From Providencia rettgeri (GTDB lineage Bacteria; Pseudomonadota; Gammaproteobacteria; Enterobacterales; Enterobacteriaceae): a stretch of DNA of 64,000 nt. Below are positions 39,306 to 48,177 of this stretch, in pieces. The DNA is taken from the NCBI RefSeq assembly GCF_013255915.1, contig NZ_CP053896.1:868001-932000 (forward strand). The letters are read 5' to 3'. The notes under the pieces were generated by a model that made no database searches, had not been told where the DNA came from, and worked only from the letters and a program-made list of their open reading frames with translations. The position numbers and the translations under genes were made by a program. Every line of letters begins with the position of its first letter. Position 1 is the stretch's first letter.

Positions 39306-40526
39306 ATGGTCACAGATGAATTGTTAACAATAAAATTAGATATGATTACATTTACAGCATTAGGGGCCTTATTATTAATTACTAGTAATGTAATCATAAA
39401 GAAATTTCCATTTTTTATGAAATATTCAATTCCTAGCCCGGTGATCGGCGGGTTTATGTTTTCTATTGTAATGTGGTTAGCTTATCAATTTAATATTGTT
39501 GAGCTTAATTTTGATAACACATTATATGACTTATCGATGTATATATTTTTCGTCACAATAGGTTTAATGACAGGTGTTAAATTATTAGTGAGTGGTGGAA
39601 AAATATTGCTAATTTATATGGTGATTTGCTGGGGGCTGGCATTTATGCAAAATGGCGTCAGCATTGGTTTATCATATGTTTTAGATATTGAGCCACTAGT
39701 TGCTATGATGGCAGGCCAAGCCTCGATGCAAGGTGGTCATGGTATGGCGGCATCTTTAGCACCGCTGATTGAGTCCTTTGGTCACGACCAAGCCCTGAAT
39801 GTTGGGTTAGCGGCTTCGACTTTTGGTTTGATTGCAGGGTCAATTCTAGGAGGGCCTGTTGGGAACTGGTTGATCCAAAGAAATAAATTAAAAATTGAAA
39901 CTGACCATGTTGATTTGGAAAATTTAGCGGAAAGTAACGATACCGAAGATAAAATTACGGCTCAACAATGTATTATTACAGGAGCAGTTATTTTAAGCAT
40001 ACTCGCTATCGGAATGCCGACAGCAAAATGGATAAGTACAGTAACAGGGTTTACTATTCCTGGACATATTTTTAGTTTGTTTGTTGGTGTTATATTTCAT
40101 TCAATCAATGAAAGAAAACCAATAATTAAAATATCTCGCAATACAGTAGTATTAATTTCTACTTTATCACTAGAAATGTTTTTAGTGATGGCTATGATGA
40201 AATTAAAACTTTGGGAACTATATGAGTTAGCATTACCACTAACGATTATATTAATATCTCAGGTTATTACAACAATATTAGTTGCCATATTTGTTGTTTA
40301 TCGCGCATTAGGTAAAAACTATGATGCTGCTGTTATGTCCGCTGGTTTTATTGGACATGGTTTAGGTGCAACACCAAATGGCTTAGTGGTTATGGACGCT
40401 ATTTGTAATAAATATGGTTTATTCTCACGAAAGGCATTCATTATTATACCAATCGCCGGAACAGTATTAACGGATATTGTTGGTGTCCCTCTATTTGTAT
40501 TCCTAGCTAACACATTTGGTGGCTAA
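39306..40526 (+). CDS. GltS-like sodium/glutamate symporter
   Basis: Inner-membrane carrier of the ESS (glutamate:Na+ symporter) family, 406 residues with about ten or more membrane segments in two inverted halves. Family motifs are visible: the glycine-rich re-entrant stretches MAGQASMQGGHGMAASLAP and AGFIGHGLGATPNGLVVMDA. E. coli GltS is similar in size (401). Here the gene is followed by a ureohydrolase, so the substrate could be a glutamate-related or guanidino compound, not glutamate itself. AAGGA lies before the ATG. Confidence 0.85.
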   Translation: MVTDELLTIKLDMITFTALGALLLITSNVIIKKFPFFMKYSIPSPVIGGFMFSIVMWLAYQFNIVELNFDNTLYDLSMYIFFVTIGLMTGVKLLVSGGKILLIYMVICWGLAFMQNGVSIGLSYVLDIEPLVAMMAGQASMQGGHGMAASLAPLIESFGHDQALNVGLAASTFGLIAGSILGGPVGNWLIQRNKLKIETDHVDLENLAESNDTEDKITAQQCIITGAVILSILAIGMPTAKWISTVTGFTIPGHIFSLFVGVIFHSINERKPIIKISRNTVVLISTLSLEMFLVMAMMKLKLWELYELALPLTIILISQVITTILVAIFVVYRALGKNYDAAVMSAGFIGHGLGATPNGLVVMDAICNKYGLFSRKAFIIIPIAGTVLTDIVGVPLFVFLANTFGG

Positions 40527-40580
40527 GAAATAAAAAAACAACAAAAGAAAGAAAACTAAATCTAAGAAGGAATAGTTTGT

Positions 40581-41546
40581 ATGAAAAAATTAACGACACC
40601 CCCACATGTTGGCCATAAAACATTTTTATATTCAGAATTAGTGACTGAATTGACCAACATTGAAGCGGATATTGCCATACTAGGGATGCCATTTAGTTCA
40701 GCTTATAGTGCTCATGCATTTACCAACGACCAATCTCGTGCTCCACAATATTTACGTGATATGAGTGACCGAATTGTTAGGCATCCAGATCATTATGATT
40801 TTGATATTGATGGGCCACTACTCCAAGGCCGTAAAGATATTAAATTTGTTGACTGTGGTGATGTTATTCCTGATTTATCAAAGCCTTTGGGGGAGCACCA
40901 TCAGCGTGCAGCTGAGGCAATTCGACAGTTATTAAGAGCTAAAGCACTTCCCATTGTTTTAGGGGGCGATCATGGGATCACAACGCCTATTTTGCAGGGA
41001 TTTGATGAAGTAGGGCCAATTACACTTGTGCATATTGATGCACATTTAGATTGGCGTGAAGAGGTTAATGGGGTGGATACCGGCCTTTCAAGCCCGATCC
41101 GCCGCGCTTCTGAAATGAAGCATATAGGTGAAATTTTCCAAATTGGTTTACGTGCACAAGGTAGCGGACGCCCTGCGGATTACCAAGCGGCTAAAGACTA
41201 TGGTGCGCATGTTATTCCGGCCTATGAACTGCATGAGGTTGGCATGCAAGCCATTTTAGACCGCATTCCAGATAATTCGAACTACTATATTAGTATTGAT
41301 GCCGATGGTATTGACCCGAGTATCATGCCTGGAGTTGATGGCCCAGCTCCTGGTGGGGTGACTTATTTGCAAGCTCGTAGCCTAATTCACGGTTTAGTGA
41401 AAAAAGGTCGCGTTGTTGGTATGGATATCGTTGAAATTACACCCGCAAAAGATATTCCCTCTAAGCTAACTGGGGTGACTGCTGGGCGTTTTGTTGTGAA
41501 TTTAATTGGAGCATCCATTCGCGCAGGGTATTTTAATAAGAAATAA
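40581..41546 (+). CDS. Arginase/agmatinase-family ureohydrolase
   Basis: Binuclear manganese hydrolase of 321 residues. The metal ligands are all present: His131 (GGDHG), Asp153, His155 and Asp157 (HIDAHLDW), and Asp240 and Asp242 (ISIDADGIDPS). The family includes agmatinase, guanidinobutyrase, guanidinopropionase and formimidoylglutamase. Substrate is not readable by eye. It lies 54 bases after the GltS-like gene in the same direction and probably acts on the imported compound. The N-terminus is longer than in agmatinase, as in guanidino-acid hydrolases (inference). Confidence 0.83.
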   Translation: MKKLTTPPHVGHKTFLYSELVTELTNIEADIAILGMPFSSAYSAHAFTNDQSRAPQYLRDMSDRIVRHPDHYDFDIDGPLLQGRKDIKFVDCGDVIPDLSKPLGEHHQRAAEAIRQLLRAKALPIVLGGDHGITTPILQGFDEVGPITLVHIDAHLDWREEVNGVDTGLSSPIRRASEMKHIGEIFQIGLRAQGSGRPADYQAAKDYGAHVIPAYELHEVGMQAILDRIPDNSNYYISIDADGIDPSIMPGVDGPAPGGVTYLQARSLIHGLVKKGRVVGMDIVEITPAKDIPSKLTGVTAGRFVVNLIGASIRAGYFNKK

Positions 41547-41568
41547 CGCAGCCAATTAATGTTGTGCT

Positions 41569-41605
41569 AACAATAAAGTGGGAGATACATTTCCACTTTA
41601 TTGTT
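41569..41605. terminator. Bidirectional terminator
   Basis: A perfect 13-bp stem (AACAATAAAGTGG with CCACTTTATTGTT) and an 11-base loop lie between the ureohydrolase and the convergent NTF2-like gene. It overlaps the latter's stop codon. Confidence 0.75.
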
Positions 41606-41954
41606 AATTTGCAGGTGTCCCTTGATGAAACCTTAATTGCCATTGGTTTGCTGAATTTTTTAGCCAAATAGATGAGCGGTTAGTTAGCTTGGTTTTATCC
41701 CCATCTTGCTGTTCAAAACTGATATAAGTCATCAACACCGTATTATCACTCAATTGCGAACAGTGGAAATTTTCGGCGTAAATCGTTTTAGCTGTTTCAT
41801 TAGCCAATGACGCTAAGGTATCGAGTTTATCGGTTGAAAAGCCAGAACGACCAAATTCAAAAAAATCCTCATGTAATATCTCGCGAAGAAAATCGCTATT
41901 CTGTCGGTTAGTACTGTTATGTAATTTTTTTTCTAATTCAATCAGTTTATTCAT
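41604..41954 (-). CDS. NTF2/SnoaL-like protein (DUF4440 type)
   Basis: A 116-residue protein with the NTF2-like pattern: an N-terminal helix (LIELEKKLHN), HEDFFEFGRSG, and a beta-rich end with SSIWLKNSANQWQLRFHQGTP. Members are small cone-fold domains with varied or unknown roles. ATG 41954 overlaps the stop of the upstream LysR gene by one base (TGATG), so the pair is translationally coupled. No catalytic assignment can be made. Confidence 0.65.
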   Translation of the reverse strand: MNKLIELEKKLHNSTNRQNSDFLREILHEDFFEFGRSGFSTDKLDTLASLANETAKTIYAENFHCSQLSDNTVLMTYISFEQQDGDKTKLTNRSSIWLKNSANQWQLRFHQGTPAN

Positions 41955-42811
41955 CACTCGCGTGCCCCCAATTGTTGTGCCAGTTTCTCAGCGAGTTGAG
42001 TCACCGTATCCGAAGTATTTGCTTGGAAATGCATCGCAATTTCCATTTCTTGAGCAGCAGGGAAACCTTCTTCTTCTGTTAAAATTCGATGTTGAGGAAG
42101 TTTTGCTCGTAAAGGTAATAAACTAACACCTAACCCATCTGCGATAGCACTTTGAATACCTGCAAGGCTAGAACAAGTATAAGTTATGTGCCAAGGGCGC
42201 TGTTCACTATCTAATAATTTGAACATATCATTACGGTAGAGACCGTTTTCAGGAAAAACCACCAAAGGTACTGAATCATTACTTAAACGTTTATATTGGT
42301 TGCTTGTTAGCCAGCACAAAGGCTCCGGCCAATGGTAATCACTTTTAAATTCCCCTTTTTTCTGTTTCACAATAATTAAATCTAATTCGCCATGTTGGTA
42401 GCGCTGATGAAGTTGTCGGCTTAGGCCACTCGTGACTTCTAACCGCAGATTGGGGTTAGCTTGCATAAATGCGGCCAGTGTCGGCGTGACTTGGCCAGAA
42501 GCGAGGTCTTCAGGAAAACCGAGCCGAATAGTTTGAATGACGGCATTGCCAGTGATTTTCATAAAGAAGGTATCATTGAGCGCCAATATATTTTTTGCAT
42601 AACTCAACAAAACTTCACCAGTTTCGGTTAAGGTTAGTATGCGGTGCCCTCGGACAAATAAAGGCTGACCGACTAAAGCTTCTAGCCGTTGAATTTGCTG
42701 GCTCAATGTTGATTGTGTTGAATTTAAATGCTGTGAAGCCACGGTGAAATTCCCTGTTTCAGCAACAGTGACAAAGGTTTTTAACAAAACAAGATTGAGC
42801 AATGGATTCAT
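41954..42811 (-). CDS. LysR-type regulator, divergent from ankyrin gene
   Basis: A LysR-family regulator of about 285 residues. N-terminal HTH (about 3-62) with NFTVASQHLNSTQSTLSQQIQRLE; the effector domain contains GLGVSLLPLRAKL near its end. Two possible ATG starts (42829 and 42811) exist; the inner one gives the usual LysR opening MNPLLNLVLLKTF. It is divergent from the ankyrin-deaminase-CynX operon with about 85 bases between, so it probably regulates that operon. It is coupled to the NTF2-like gene. Confidence 0.8.
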   Translation of the reverse strand: MNPLLNLVLLKTFVTVAETGNFTVASQHLNSTQSTLSQQIQRLEALVGQPLFVRGHRILTLTETGEVLLSYAKNILALNDTFFMKITGNAVIQTIRLGFPEDLASGQVTPTLAAFMQANPNLRLEVTSGLSRQLHQRYQHGELDLIIVKQKKGEFKSDYHWPEPLCWLTSNQYKRLSNDSVPLVVFPENGLYRNDMFKLLDSEQRPWHITYTCSSLAGIQSAIADGLGVSLLPLRAKLPQHRILTEEEGFPAAQEMEIAMHFQANTSDTVTQLAEKLAQQLGARE

Positions 42812-42895
42812 TTTATAAATACCAGTCATTTAGTTATTTAATTTTTAAATAGCATACTTTTTCAGTAGATTAAAGGGTCATAGGGGAGATTAATC

Positions 42896-43582
42896 ATGAA
42901 AACATTCTTTTTACGTGCAAAATGGTTGGTTCACTTAGCTAGCATTCTTATGATTTCATTGATATTTATGGGGAAAGGTATGGCAAACCCACAAGCTAAC
43001 TCTTTGGTATCATTGGCTGAGCAAGGTAACTTACAAGGTGTTAAGTCCTTAGCTGAGCAAGGCGTGGATATTGAACAGCGCGATTCACGCCAACGTACTG
43101 CGTTGATGGCGGCAACCCATGAAAACCATCTTGAAGTTGCCCGTTTTTTGATTGAGCAAGGTGCGGACGTTAATGCACGGGATAATATGCAAGATTCCCC
43201 TTATTTGTACGCAGGGGCGCGTGGTTTGCAAGAGATACTAATATTGACTCTACAACATGGCGCTGATTTAAAAAGTACCAATCGCTACGGGGGAACTGCT
43301 TTGATCCCTGCGGCAGAACGTGGACATGTTGCAACGGTTAAAACCTTGATTGATGCGGGTGTTGATGTCAATCATGTTAATCGATTGGGTTGGACGGCAC
43401 TAATTGAAGCGATTATTTTGGGTGATGGTAGCGATAAGTATGCACAAATTGTCACTGAATTAATCAAAGGTGGCGCAGATGTTAACTTAGCTGATGGTTC
43501 GGGGATATCACCGCTGACGTTGGCAAAAAGTAAAGGTTACCGTAACTTGATTGAAATTCTTGAGAATTCAGGAGCGAAATAA
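42896..43582 (+). CDS. Exported ankyrin-repeat protein
   Basis: A 228-residue protein with a probable signal peptide (about 1-31, ending GMANP) followed by five or six ankyrin repeats (for example RTALMAATHENHLEVARFL, GGTALIPAAERGHVATVKTL). It is probably a periplasmic protein-binding scaffold, like other exported bacterial ankyrin proteins. It overlaps the next gene by one base (TAATG). What it binds is unknown. Confidence 0.8.
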   Translation: MKTFFLRAKWLVHLASILMISLIFMGKGMANPQANSLVSLAEQGNLQGVKSLAEQGVDIEQRDSRQRTALMAATHENHLEVARFLIEQGADVNARDNMQDSPYLYAGARGLQEILILTLQHGADLKSTNRYGGTALIPAAERGHVATVKTLIDAGVDVNHVNRLGWTALIEAIILGDGSDKYAQIVTELIKGGADVNLADGSGISPLTLAKSKGYRNLIEILENSGAK

Positions 43583-44049
43583 TGTCGGATACGCAATTTT
43601 TACAACAAGCTATCAACTTAGCAATGGAAAACGTGCGAGCTGGCGGGCGGCCTTTTGGCGCAATTGTTGTCTGTGATGGGCAAGTTGTTGCGAGTGGCGT
43701 TAATCAAATGCTTGAGCTCAATGATCCAACCGCCCATGCGGAGCTGATGGCATTGCGTCAAGCAGGGCAAAAATTAAGCCGCGTGAAATTAGATGACTGT
43801 GTGGTTTATGCAAGTGGGCAGCCTTGCCCGATGTGCTTGGCCGCGATGCGAATGGCGGGTATCTCTCGGGTCGTCTACGCCTATTCAAATGATGACGCCG
43901 CACCTTTTGGGCTTTCTACGGATGCGATTGCAAAAGCGCTGAGGGTCGTTCCTGAGCAGCAATCAGGTTTACGGTTTGAGCAACTAAAACCCAATGATGA
44001 AACGCGCAGTACACTGTACCAACAGTGGTGGGAACGGCAATCTAAATGA
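43582..44049 (+). CDS. Nucleoside/base deaminase (CMP/dCMP deaminase fold)
   Basis: Zinc-dependent deaminase of 155 residues. Zinc ligand and proton shuttle HAE at 52-54 and the second zinc motif PCPMC at 81-85 are intact. Size and the AMRMAGISRVVYAYSNDDAAPFG region resemble guanine deaminases of the GuaD type and tRNA adenosine deaminase relatives. A metabolic base deaminase is more likely than TadA, given its operon partners. Overlaps ankyrin gene by one base and the transporter gene by four. Confidence 0.8.
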   Translation: MSDTQFLQQAINLAMENVRAGGRPFGAIVVCDGQVVASGVNQMLELNDPTAHAELMALRQAGQKLSRVKLDDCVVYASGQPCPMCLAAMRMAGISRVVYAYSNDDAAPFGLSTDAIAKALRVVPEQQSGLRFEQLKPNDETRSTLYQQWWERQSK

Positions 44050-45227
44050 GTAAAGCGGCACCATCTTCGCTGGCGTTAGTACTGACCATTGTTTTAGTCG
44101 GGGTGAACTTACGCCCCTTTATGACGGGCCCAGGGCCTGTTATCGACAATATCATTCAAACGACAGGGATGAGTTATCAAAGCATTTCGCTTTTAACATT
44201 GTTACCCATGCTATTGATGGGGGTTGGCGCATTGGTTGTACCAATGCTAAACCAACGAATAGGTGAACGTGCGGGTATCAGTAGCGCAATGCTATTACTG
44301 CTGGTCGGTTCACTCGCTCGTTACTTTGTGGTTGATGGTGCAGCTTTATTATTAACCGCTTTTTTATGTGGAGTGGGTGCGGCTTATATCCAGTCGGTAT
44401 TTCCTGGGCTCATCAAAGCGAATTTCCCCCAAAAAATGGCGATGATGACAGGATTATATTCAGCCACGTTAATGGCAGGGGGAGCTATTGGCGCACAGAT
44501 CACGCCTTTGGTTGAAGAAATGACAGGCCATTGGCAGAGTGCCTTAGCATGGCTTGCTTTCCCTGCTTTGTTGGCGCTGTTGGCTATTTGGGCGAATGTA
44601 CACACGGAGCGGGGCTCAAAAGCAGAGCAGGTCTCAGTGTTGACGTTCTTACGAAGACCGAGAGCATGGTTGTTGATGGCAGGTTTTGGGCTGATTAATG
44701 CGGGTTATGGCACTGTAGTGACTTGGCTAGCGCCTTTTTTCCAAGAACAGGGAATGAGTGCTGCACAAAGTGGCACTTTTGTTGCCATATTAACGGTGTT
44801 TCAGGCGTTATCTGCACTCATGATCCCCGTGTTTGCTTCGCATAATATTGATCGTCGTTTTTGGCTGATTGTCACGCTCAGTTGCCAAGCTCTTGGTTTT
44901 TCTGGGTTGATGCTGTTTGCCAGCGATGTGCCACTTTTATGGGTCGCGTTATTAGGTATGGGGCTAGGCGGCTGCTTTGCATTAAGTATTATTACAGCTT
45001 TAGATCATTTGCCTCATCCCGTTAGCGCAGGCGCATTGACTTCGTTGATGCAGGCTGGAGGATTTATTATTGCAGCCTTTGGGCCATTATGCGCCGCGTG
45101 GATACAGCAATTGAGCCAAAGTTTTACATGGGTATGGGCAATGCATGTGATTTTTGTATTAGTAACATTGATTCTTTATTTGCGTTTGAACCCTAAAAGC
45201 TACAGTCAAATCTTCAATTTAAAATAA
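44046..45227 (+). CDS. CynX/NimT-family MFS transporter
   Basis: Inner-membrane major facilitator of 393 residues with 12 predicted membrane segments. It resembles E. coli CynX more than NimT: VGVNLRPFMTGPGPVI near the N-terminus, FGLINAGYGTVVTWLAPFF, and GMGLGGCFALSIITALDH. The substrate is unknown; CynX itself is linked to cyanate. It overlaps the deaminase gene (ATGA), so it may move the deaminase substrate or product. Confidence 0.83.
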   Translation: MSKAAPSSLALVLTIVLVGVNLRPFMTGPGPVIDNIIQTTGMSYQSISLLTLLPMLLMGVGALVVPMLNQRIGERAGISSAMLLLLVGSLARYFVVDGAALLLTAFLCGVGAAYIQSVFPGLIKANFPQKMAMMTGLYSATLMAGGAIGAQITPLVEEMTGHWQSALAWLAFPALLALLAIWANVHTERGSKAEQVSVLTFLRRPRAWLLMAGFGLINAGYGTVVTWLAPFFQEQGMSAAQSGTFVAILTVFQALSALMIPVFASHNIDRRFWLIVTLSCQALGFSGLMLFASDVPLLWVALLGMGLGGCFALSIITALDHLPHPVSAGALTSLMQAGGFIIAAFGPLCAAWIQQLSQSFTWVWAMHVIFVLVTLILYLRLNPKSYSQIFNLK

Positions 45228-45248
45228 TTAATTTCCTCTTTATTTATT

Positions 45249-45267
45249 GCGAATGATAATTATTGTT
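45249..45267. promoter_or_regulatory. Fur-box-like site
   Basis: GCGAAT-GATAAT-T-ATTGTT matches the hexamer model GATAAT-GATAAT-N-ATTATC at about 14 of 18 positions, with the central hexamer exact. It lies about 57 bases upstream of the small frameshifted gene. Confidence 0.5.
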
Positions 45268-45323
45268 ATCTTGGTGTTTTTTTGTCACTATACTGTTTAT
45301 TTATTCGTCTAGGTAAGAGCCCT

Positions 45324-45499
45324 ATGCAGCAGCGTATCGAAGATAAATTCACACAAGCGCATTCAGCCCGTGAAGAGCACTCTGCTGGTGAGTTTATTCT
45401 GGCGGTTTTATATTGGGGGCGTTAATTGCCTTTATAGCGTTGCTAATGACATTCTCACATTACCGTTATGTGCAAAGATTAGAAGCAGAGCAAGTTTAA
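45324..45499 (+). pseudogene. Frameshifted small membrane protein gene
   Basis: ATG 45324 opens a frame for MQQRIEDKFTQAHSAREEHS and stops soon after (TAA at 45423). Moving back one base near 45390 restores a frame reading VYSGGFILGALIAFIALL and ending RLEAEQV at 45499. Together they make a protein of about 58 residues with a charged N-terminus and one membrane segment. A single missing G would explain it. The break could be a real mutation, a sequencing error or, less likely, a programmed shift. No family recognised. A Fur-box-like site lies upstream. Confidence 0.5.
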
Positions 45500-45516
45500 T
45501 ATAAATAGAGTCGGTG

Positions 45517-45909
45517 CTATTTTTTACGTTTCTTATTTTGTTTTTTTACTTCTTTATTCACTTTCTTTTCAATGGAATTGAAGTAGATATCTAAATAATG
45601 TCGGTTGCTTAAAAATGAAATTAAGCAACTGGCAACAATCACCACCCAAACAAGTTGCAACTTAATTGAGTTTTCAATACTGAAAAGTAGTAATAGTGGG
45701 ATCATGACCATCATGCTTATGAAAATGGAGCACAATAACGCGCCAGCAATATAGAGTGAGTACTTTTTTAACCCGAATATATTGAGGGTGGTAAGCACGA
45801 CAAAAGTTAACAGTAGCGTACCAAATGTCGCAAACATAATGATTAGCCCAGCCTCTTGCTCAATAAGCCAATCCGTGAAACCAAACCAAGAAAAAGGGAT
45901 ACTTATCAT
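45517..45909 (-). CDS. Small membrane protein of the LemA module
   Basis: A 130-residue protein with about three to four membrane segments (starting near residues 20, 50 and 85) and a strongly basic C-terminal tail (KKVNKEVKKQNKKRKK). The start overlaps the upstream LemA gene by four bases, so it belongs to that operon. I do not recognise a family; it may anchor or regulate the LemA/GIDE proteins (inference). Confidence 0.6.
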   Translation of the reverse strand: MISIPFSWFGFTDWLIEQEAGLIIMFATFGTLLLTFVVLTTLNIFGLKKYSLYIAGALLCSIFISMMVMIPLLLLFSIENSIKLQLVWVVIVASCLISFLSNRHYLDIYFNSIEKKVNKEVKKQNKKRKK

Positions 45910-46448
45910 TGTAAGCGCTCCTGTTTACTAAATAGTAGGGGGATATCTTTAAAACGAAATAACCTGGCAAAAATAACATTGGGGAAAACATGAATATCTG
46001 TATTGTAGAGTGTGACGGTTTGGTTGAAAAACTCACGTCGGTCTGCAATTTGGTCTTCAATATGTTTTACTTGGGTTTGCAATTCCAGTAACACCCCTTT
46101 ACTTATCAGCGTTGGATAGTTTTCAGCGATAGCAATCAGCGGTTTTATTTTTGCTGGAAGTTGATTTGCAGTATCGACTTTGGTTTCAATAGCGGTACTG
46201 GATAAATAGCGCTGACGGCTGGCAATTAACTCGCTAAACAGCTGTTTTTCATGTGCCATCGCTTTATCTGCAACTTGAGTTAATACAGGAACTAATTCGA
46301 CCTGCTTCTTTAATAACACATCTATATTCGCAAATGCTTTATGGCAATTGTTTTTTAAAAATACAATATTATTATAAATATTAATTATATAGCGTATAAA
46401 AATATAGCTAATAACAGCGATAATAATGAAAAAAATAAGCTTTTCCAT
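45906..46448 (-). CDS. LemA-family protein (second copy)
   Basis: A 180-residue protein with an N-terminal membrane anchor (about 3-23) and the long helical-bundle LemA domain. Landmarks: NCHKAFANIDVLLKKQVELVPVLTQ, IAENYPTLISKG, and RREFFNQTVTLYNT. It is a paralogue of the protein at 47520-48077. ATG 46448 lies one base after the stop of the GIDE-like gene. LemA proteins are membrane-anchored with no settled function. Confidence 0.82.
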   Translation of the reverse strand: MEKLIFFIIIAVISYIFIRYIINIYNNIVFLKNNCHKAFANIDVLLKKQVELVPVLTQVADKAMAHEKQLFSELIASRQRYLSSTAIETKVDTANQLPAKIKPLIAIAENYPTLISKGVLLELQTQVKHIEDQIADRREFFNQTVTLYNTDIHVFPNVIFARLFRFKDIPLLFSKQERLQ

Positions 46449-46449
46449 G

Positions 46450-47490
46450 TTAGTTATCACCGAATAATGATATCTGGTCGAAATGCATATTTAGCAGCCC
46501 GTTTTGATAATCCATTGGCGTAACTAAAATCATACCAATCAGAAAAAGTGCAATTATGGCGGTAATAGCTAAATTTCGACGTAATGGACCTGTTTTGTTC
46601 CAACGAACGACATAGTCTGAGGGGGAGACGCCTAATAGCATATGAGGTGCCTTACGTATAATAATCGATTCGCCTTTTTCATTGGCATCTGCTGTACCAA
46701 TTAATAAATAACCGCGGTTTGCTTCAAGTAAATATTCTTTGTAACGGCGATTACCGCTTTCAATATCCATATGCGGTTCTAAGCCAGGGTAAACAAAATA
46801 ATCTGGGTCGCACTCTACTTTTACCGAACCAGTATCATCCGTAAGAGTGAAGCTATGCATGTTGTATTTACTATTTTGTAAGGTATAGCTTTTTTTACCG
46901 TCTTTATCTTTTGATATGGAATATTCAAAATAAAATGAGCCGTAACAGGTTTTATTACCTAGTTGGCTTTTAATGGCTGTGCCCGCCGTGATTTTTCCTT
47001 CAATTTCCACAAGCCCCATTGCCATTGAGCGGATTTTGGAGGTGGCTAAATTTTTCTGAAATTTTAAAAAGCGCTTGGTTGGCGTATTTTCAATTGCTTT
47101 AAATACAAAAGCTAAGACAAATGCGATAAAAAATACACGCATGTCGATAAAGAACCCTGCAAATAGGCAAGTGGCGATCAGCATACCTATAAGGGTTTTA
47201 AGAAACGCACTAAACTTTGATGAGCCTTCATTTTGTAAACGTTGATAACGTTGATAGCCAACTTTACTAGCCTTGACAACATTACGGGTAATAAAAAAGG
47301 TGATGATGAGAACAACGACGTAATAAATGATACTGCCATAGTCGCCGATAGAAGGAGAGAGCGAGTACCACATACCACAAGCAACACTGATAAAAGGAAT
47401 GATCCCCCAGTTTACTTTTTTATTTATCGAGAACTTGTTATCAATAAATAAAATTAAAGCACCAATAGCTGCTCCGAGTAAAAAATACAT
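46450..47490 (-). CDS. GIDE-domain membrane protein
   Basis: A protein of about 346 residues. N-terminal membrane segments lie at about 1-18, 28-70 and 100-135. A central soluble domain (about 150-290) resembles the GIDE domain of mitochondrial MUL1 E3 ligase but with no RING finger (VEIEGKITAG, CYGSFYFEYSISK, YKEYLLEANRGYLLIGTA). A C-terminal membrane segment lies at about 308-328. Bacterial GIDE proteins often neighbour LemA genes, as here with one LemA gene on each side. Function unknown. Confidence 0.72.
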   Translation of the reverse strand: MYFLLGAAIGALILFIDNKFSINKKVNWGIIPFISVACGMWYSLSPSIGDYGSIIYYVVVLIITFFITRNVVKASKVGYQRYQRLQNEGSSKFSAFLKTLIGMLIATCLFAGFFIDMRVFFIAFVLAFVFKAIENTPTKRFLKFQKNLATSKIRSMAMGLVEIEGKITAGTAIKSQLGNKTCYGSFYFEYSISKDKDGKKSYTLQNSKYNMHSFTLTDDTGSVKVECDPDYFVYPGLEPHMDIESGNRRYKEYLLEANRGYLLIGTADANEKGESIIIRKAPHMLLGVSPSDYVVRWNKTGPLRRNLAITAIIALFLIGMILVTPMDYQNGLLNMHFDQISLFGDN

Positions 47491-47519
47491 ATTCACGCAT
47501 TAATACCTTTAGGCTGACA

Positions 47520-48077
47520 TTATTTAAACTGGACGCCCTGATATTTTTTTTCATCTTCAGAAATATCAAGTAATGGCAGTGCTGAAAAACGAAAGGCATT
47601 GGCAATTAGGCTGTCAGGGAACATTTGTATTGCAGTATTATACTCTGTTGTTGCGTCGTTAAAGCCTTCACGTCGTTGGGCTAATTTATTTTCAACATCA
47701 CTTAAGGCGATTTGTAATTGGGTAAATTGCTCACCAGAAATGAGAGTAGGGTAATTTTCTGCAATGGCAATAAGGTTACCCAGTGCACGGTTCATTTCAT
47801 TCGATGCTGCGATTTTATCGTTCATGTTTTTGGCATTAAAGTAGTTCTGACGCGCATCACTTAGTGAAGTAAAAAGGATTTCCTCATGTTCCATAGCCTT
47901 TTCTGTAATGGTAACGAGTTGTGGGATCTGATCGGCTCTTTGCTTTAAAATAACATCAATATTGGCAAATTGATTGCTGACTTGATTACGGGTGTTGATC
48001 AGGCGGTTATAGATAGAGATCCCCCAACCTATAGCCAATAAGAGTAAAACAAATACAACGATAAGTGTGATGGTCAT
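47520..48077 (-). CDS. LemA-family protein (first copy)
   Basis: A 185-residue protein with one membrane segment (about 3-22) and the LemA helical bundle: YNRLINTRNQVSNQFANIDV, LIAIAENYPTLISGEQF, and LAQRREGFNDATTEYNTAI with MFPDSLIANAFRF. It is first in a four-gene minus-strand operon LemA, GIDE, LemA, small membrane protein, with gaps of 29, 1 and -4 bases. Confidence 0.87.
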   Translation of the reverse strand: MTITLIVVFVLLLLAIGWGISIYNRLINTRNQVSNQFANIDVILKQRADQIPQLVTITEKAMEHEEILFTSLSDARQNYFNAKNMNDKIAASNEMNRALGNLIAIAENYPTLISGEQFTQLQIALSDVENKLAQRREGFNDATTEYNTAIQMFPDSLIANAFRFSALPLLDISEDEKKYQGVQFK

Positions 48078-48177
48078 ATTGATGCCTTTTAACCCGTGAT
48101 AAGTAATTTGGGTTAAAATTATAAGAGCCTTACCACTTATGCAATCAGAAAAGAATGAAAGTAAGGTGAGAATAAAG

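Noticed and set aside
43582..44049. tRNA adenosine deaminase TadA
   Set aside because: The zinc motifs are shared across the superfamily, but the operon context with a transporter and the C-terminal region favour a metabolic base deaminase.
45390..45400. Programmed -1 frameshift in the small membrane gene
   Set aside because: No slippery heptamer or downstream structure is evident; a missing base by mutation or sequencing error is simpler.
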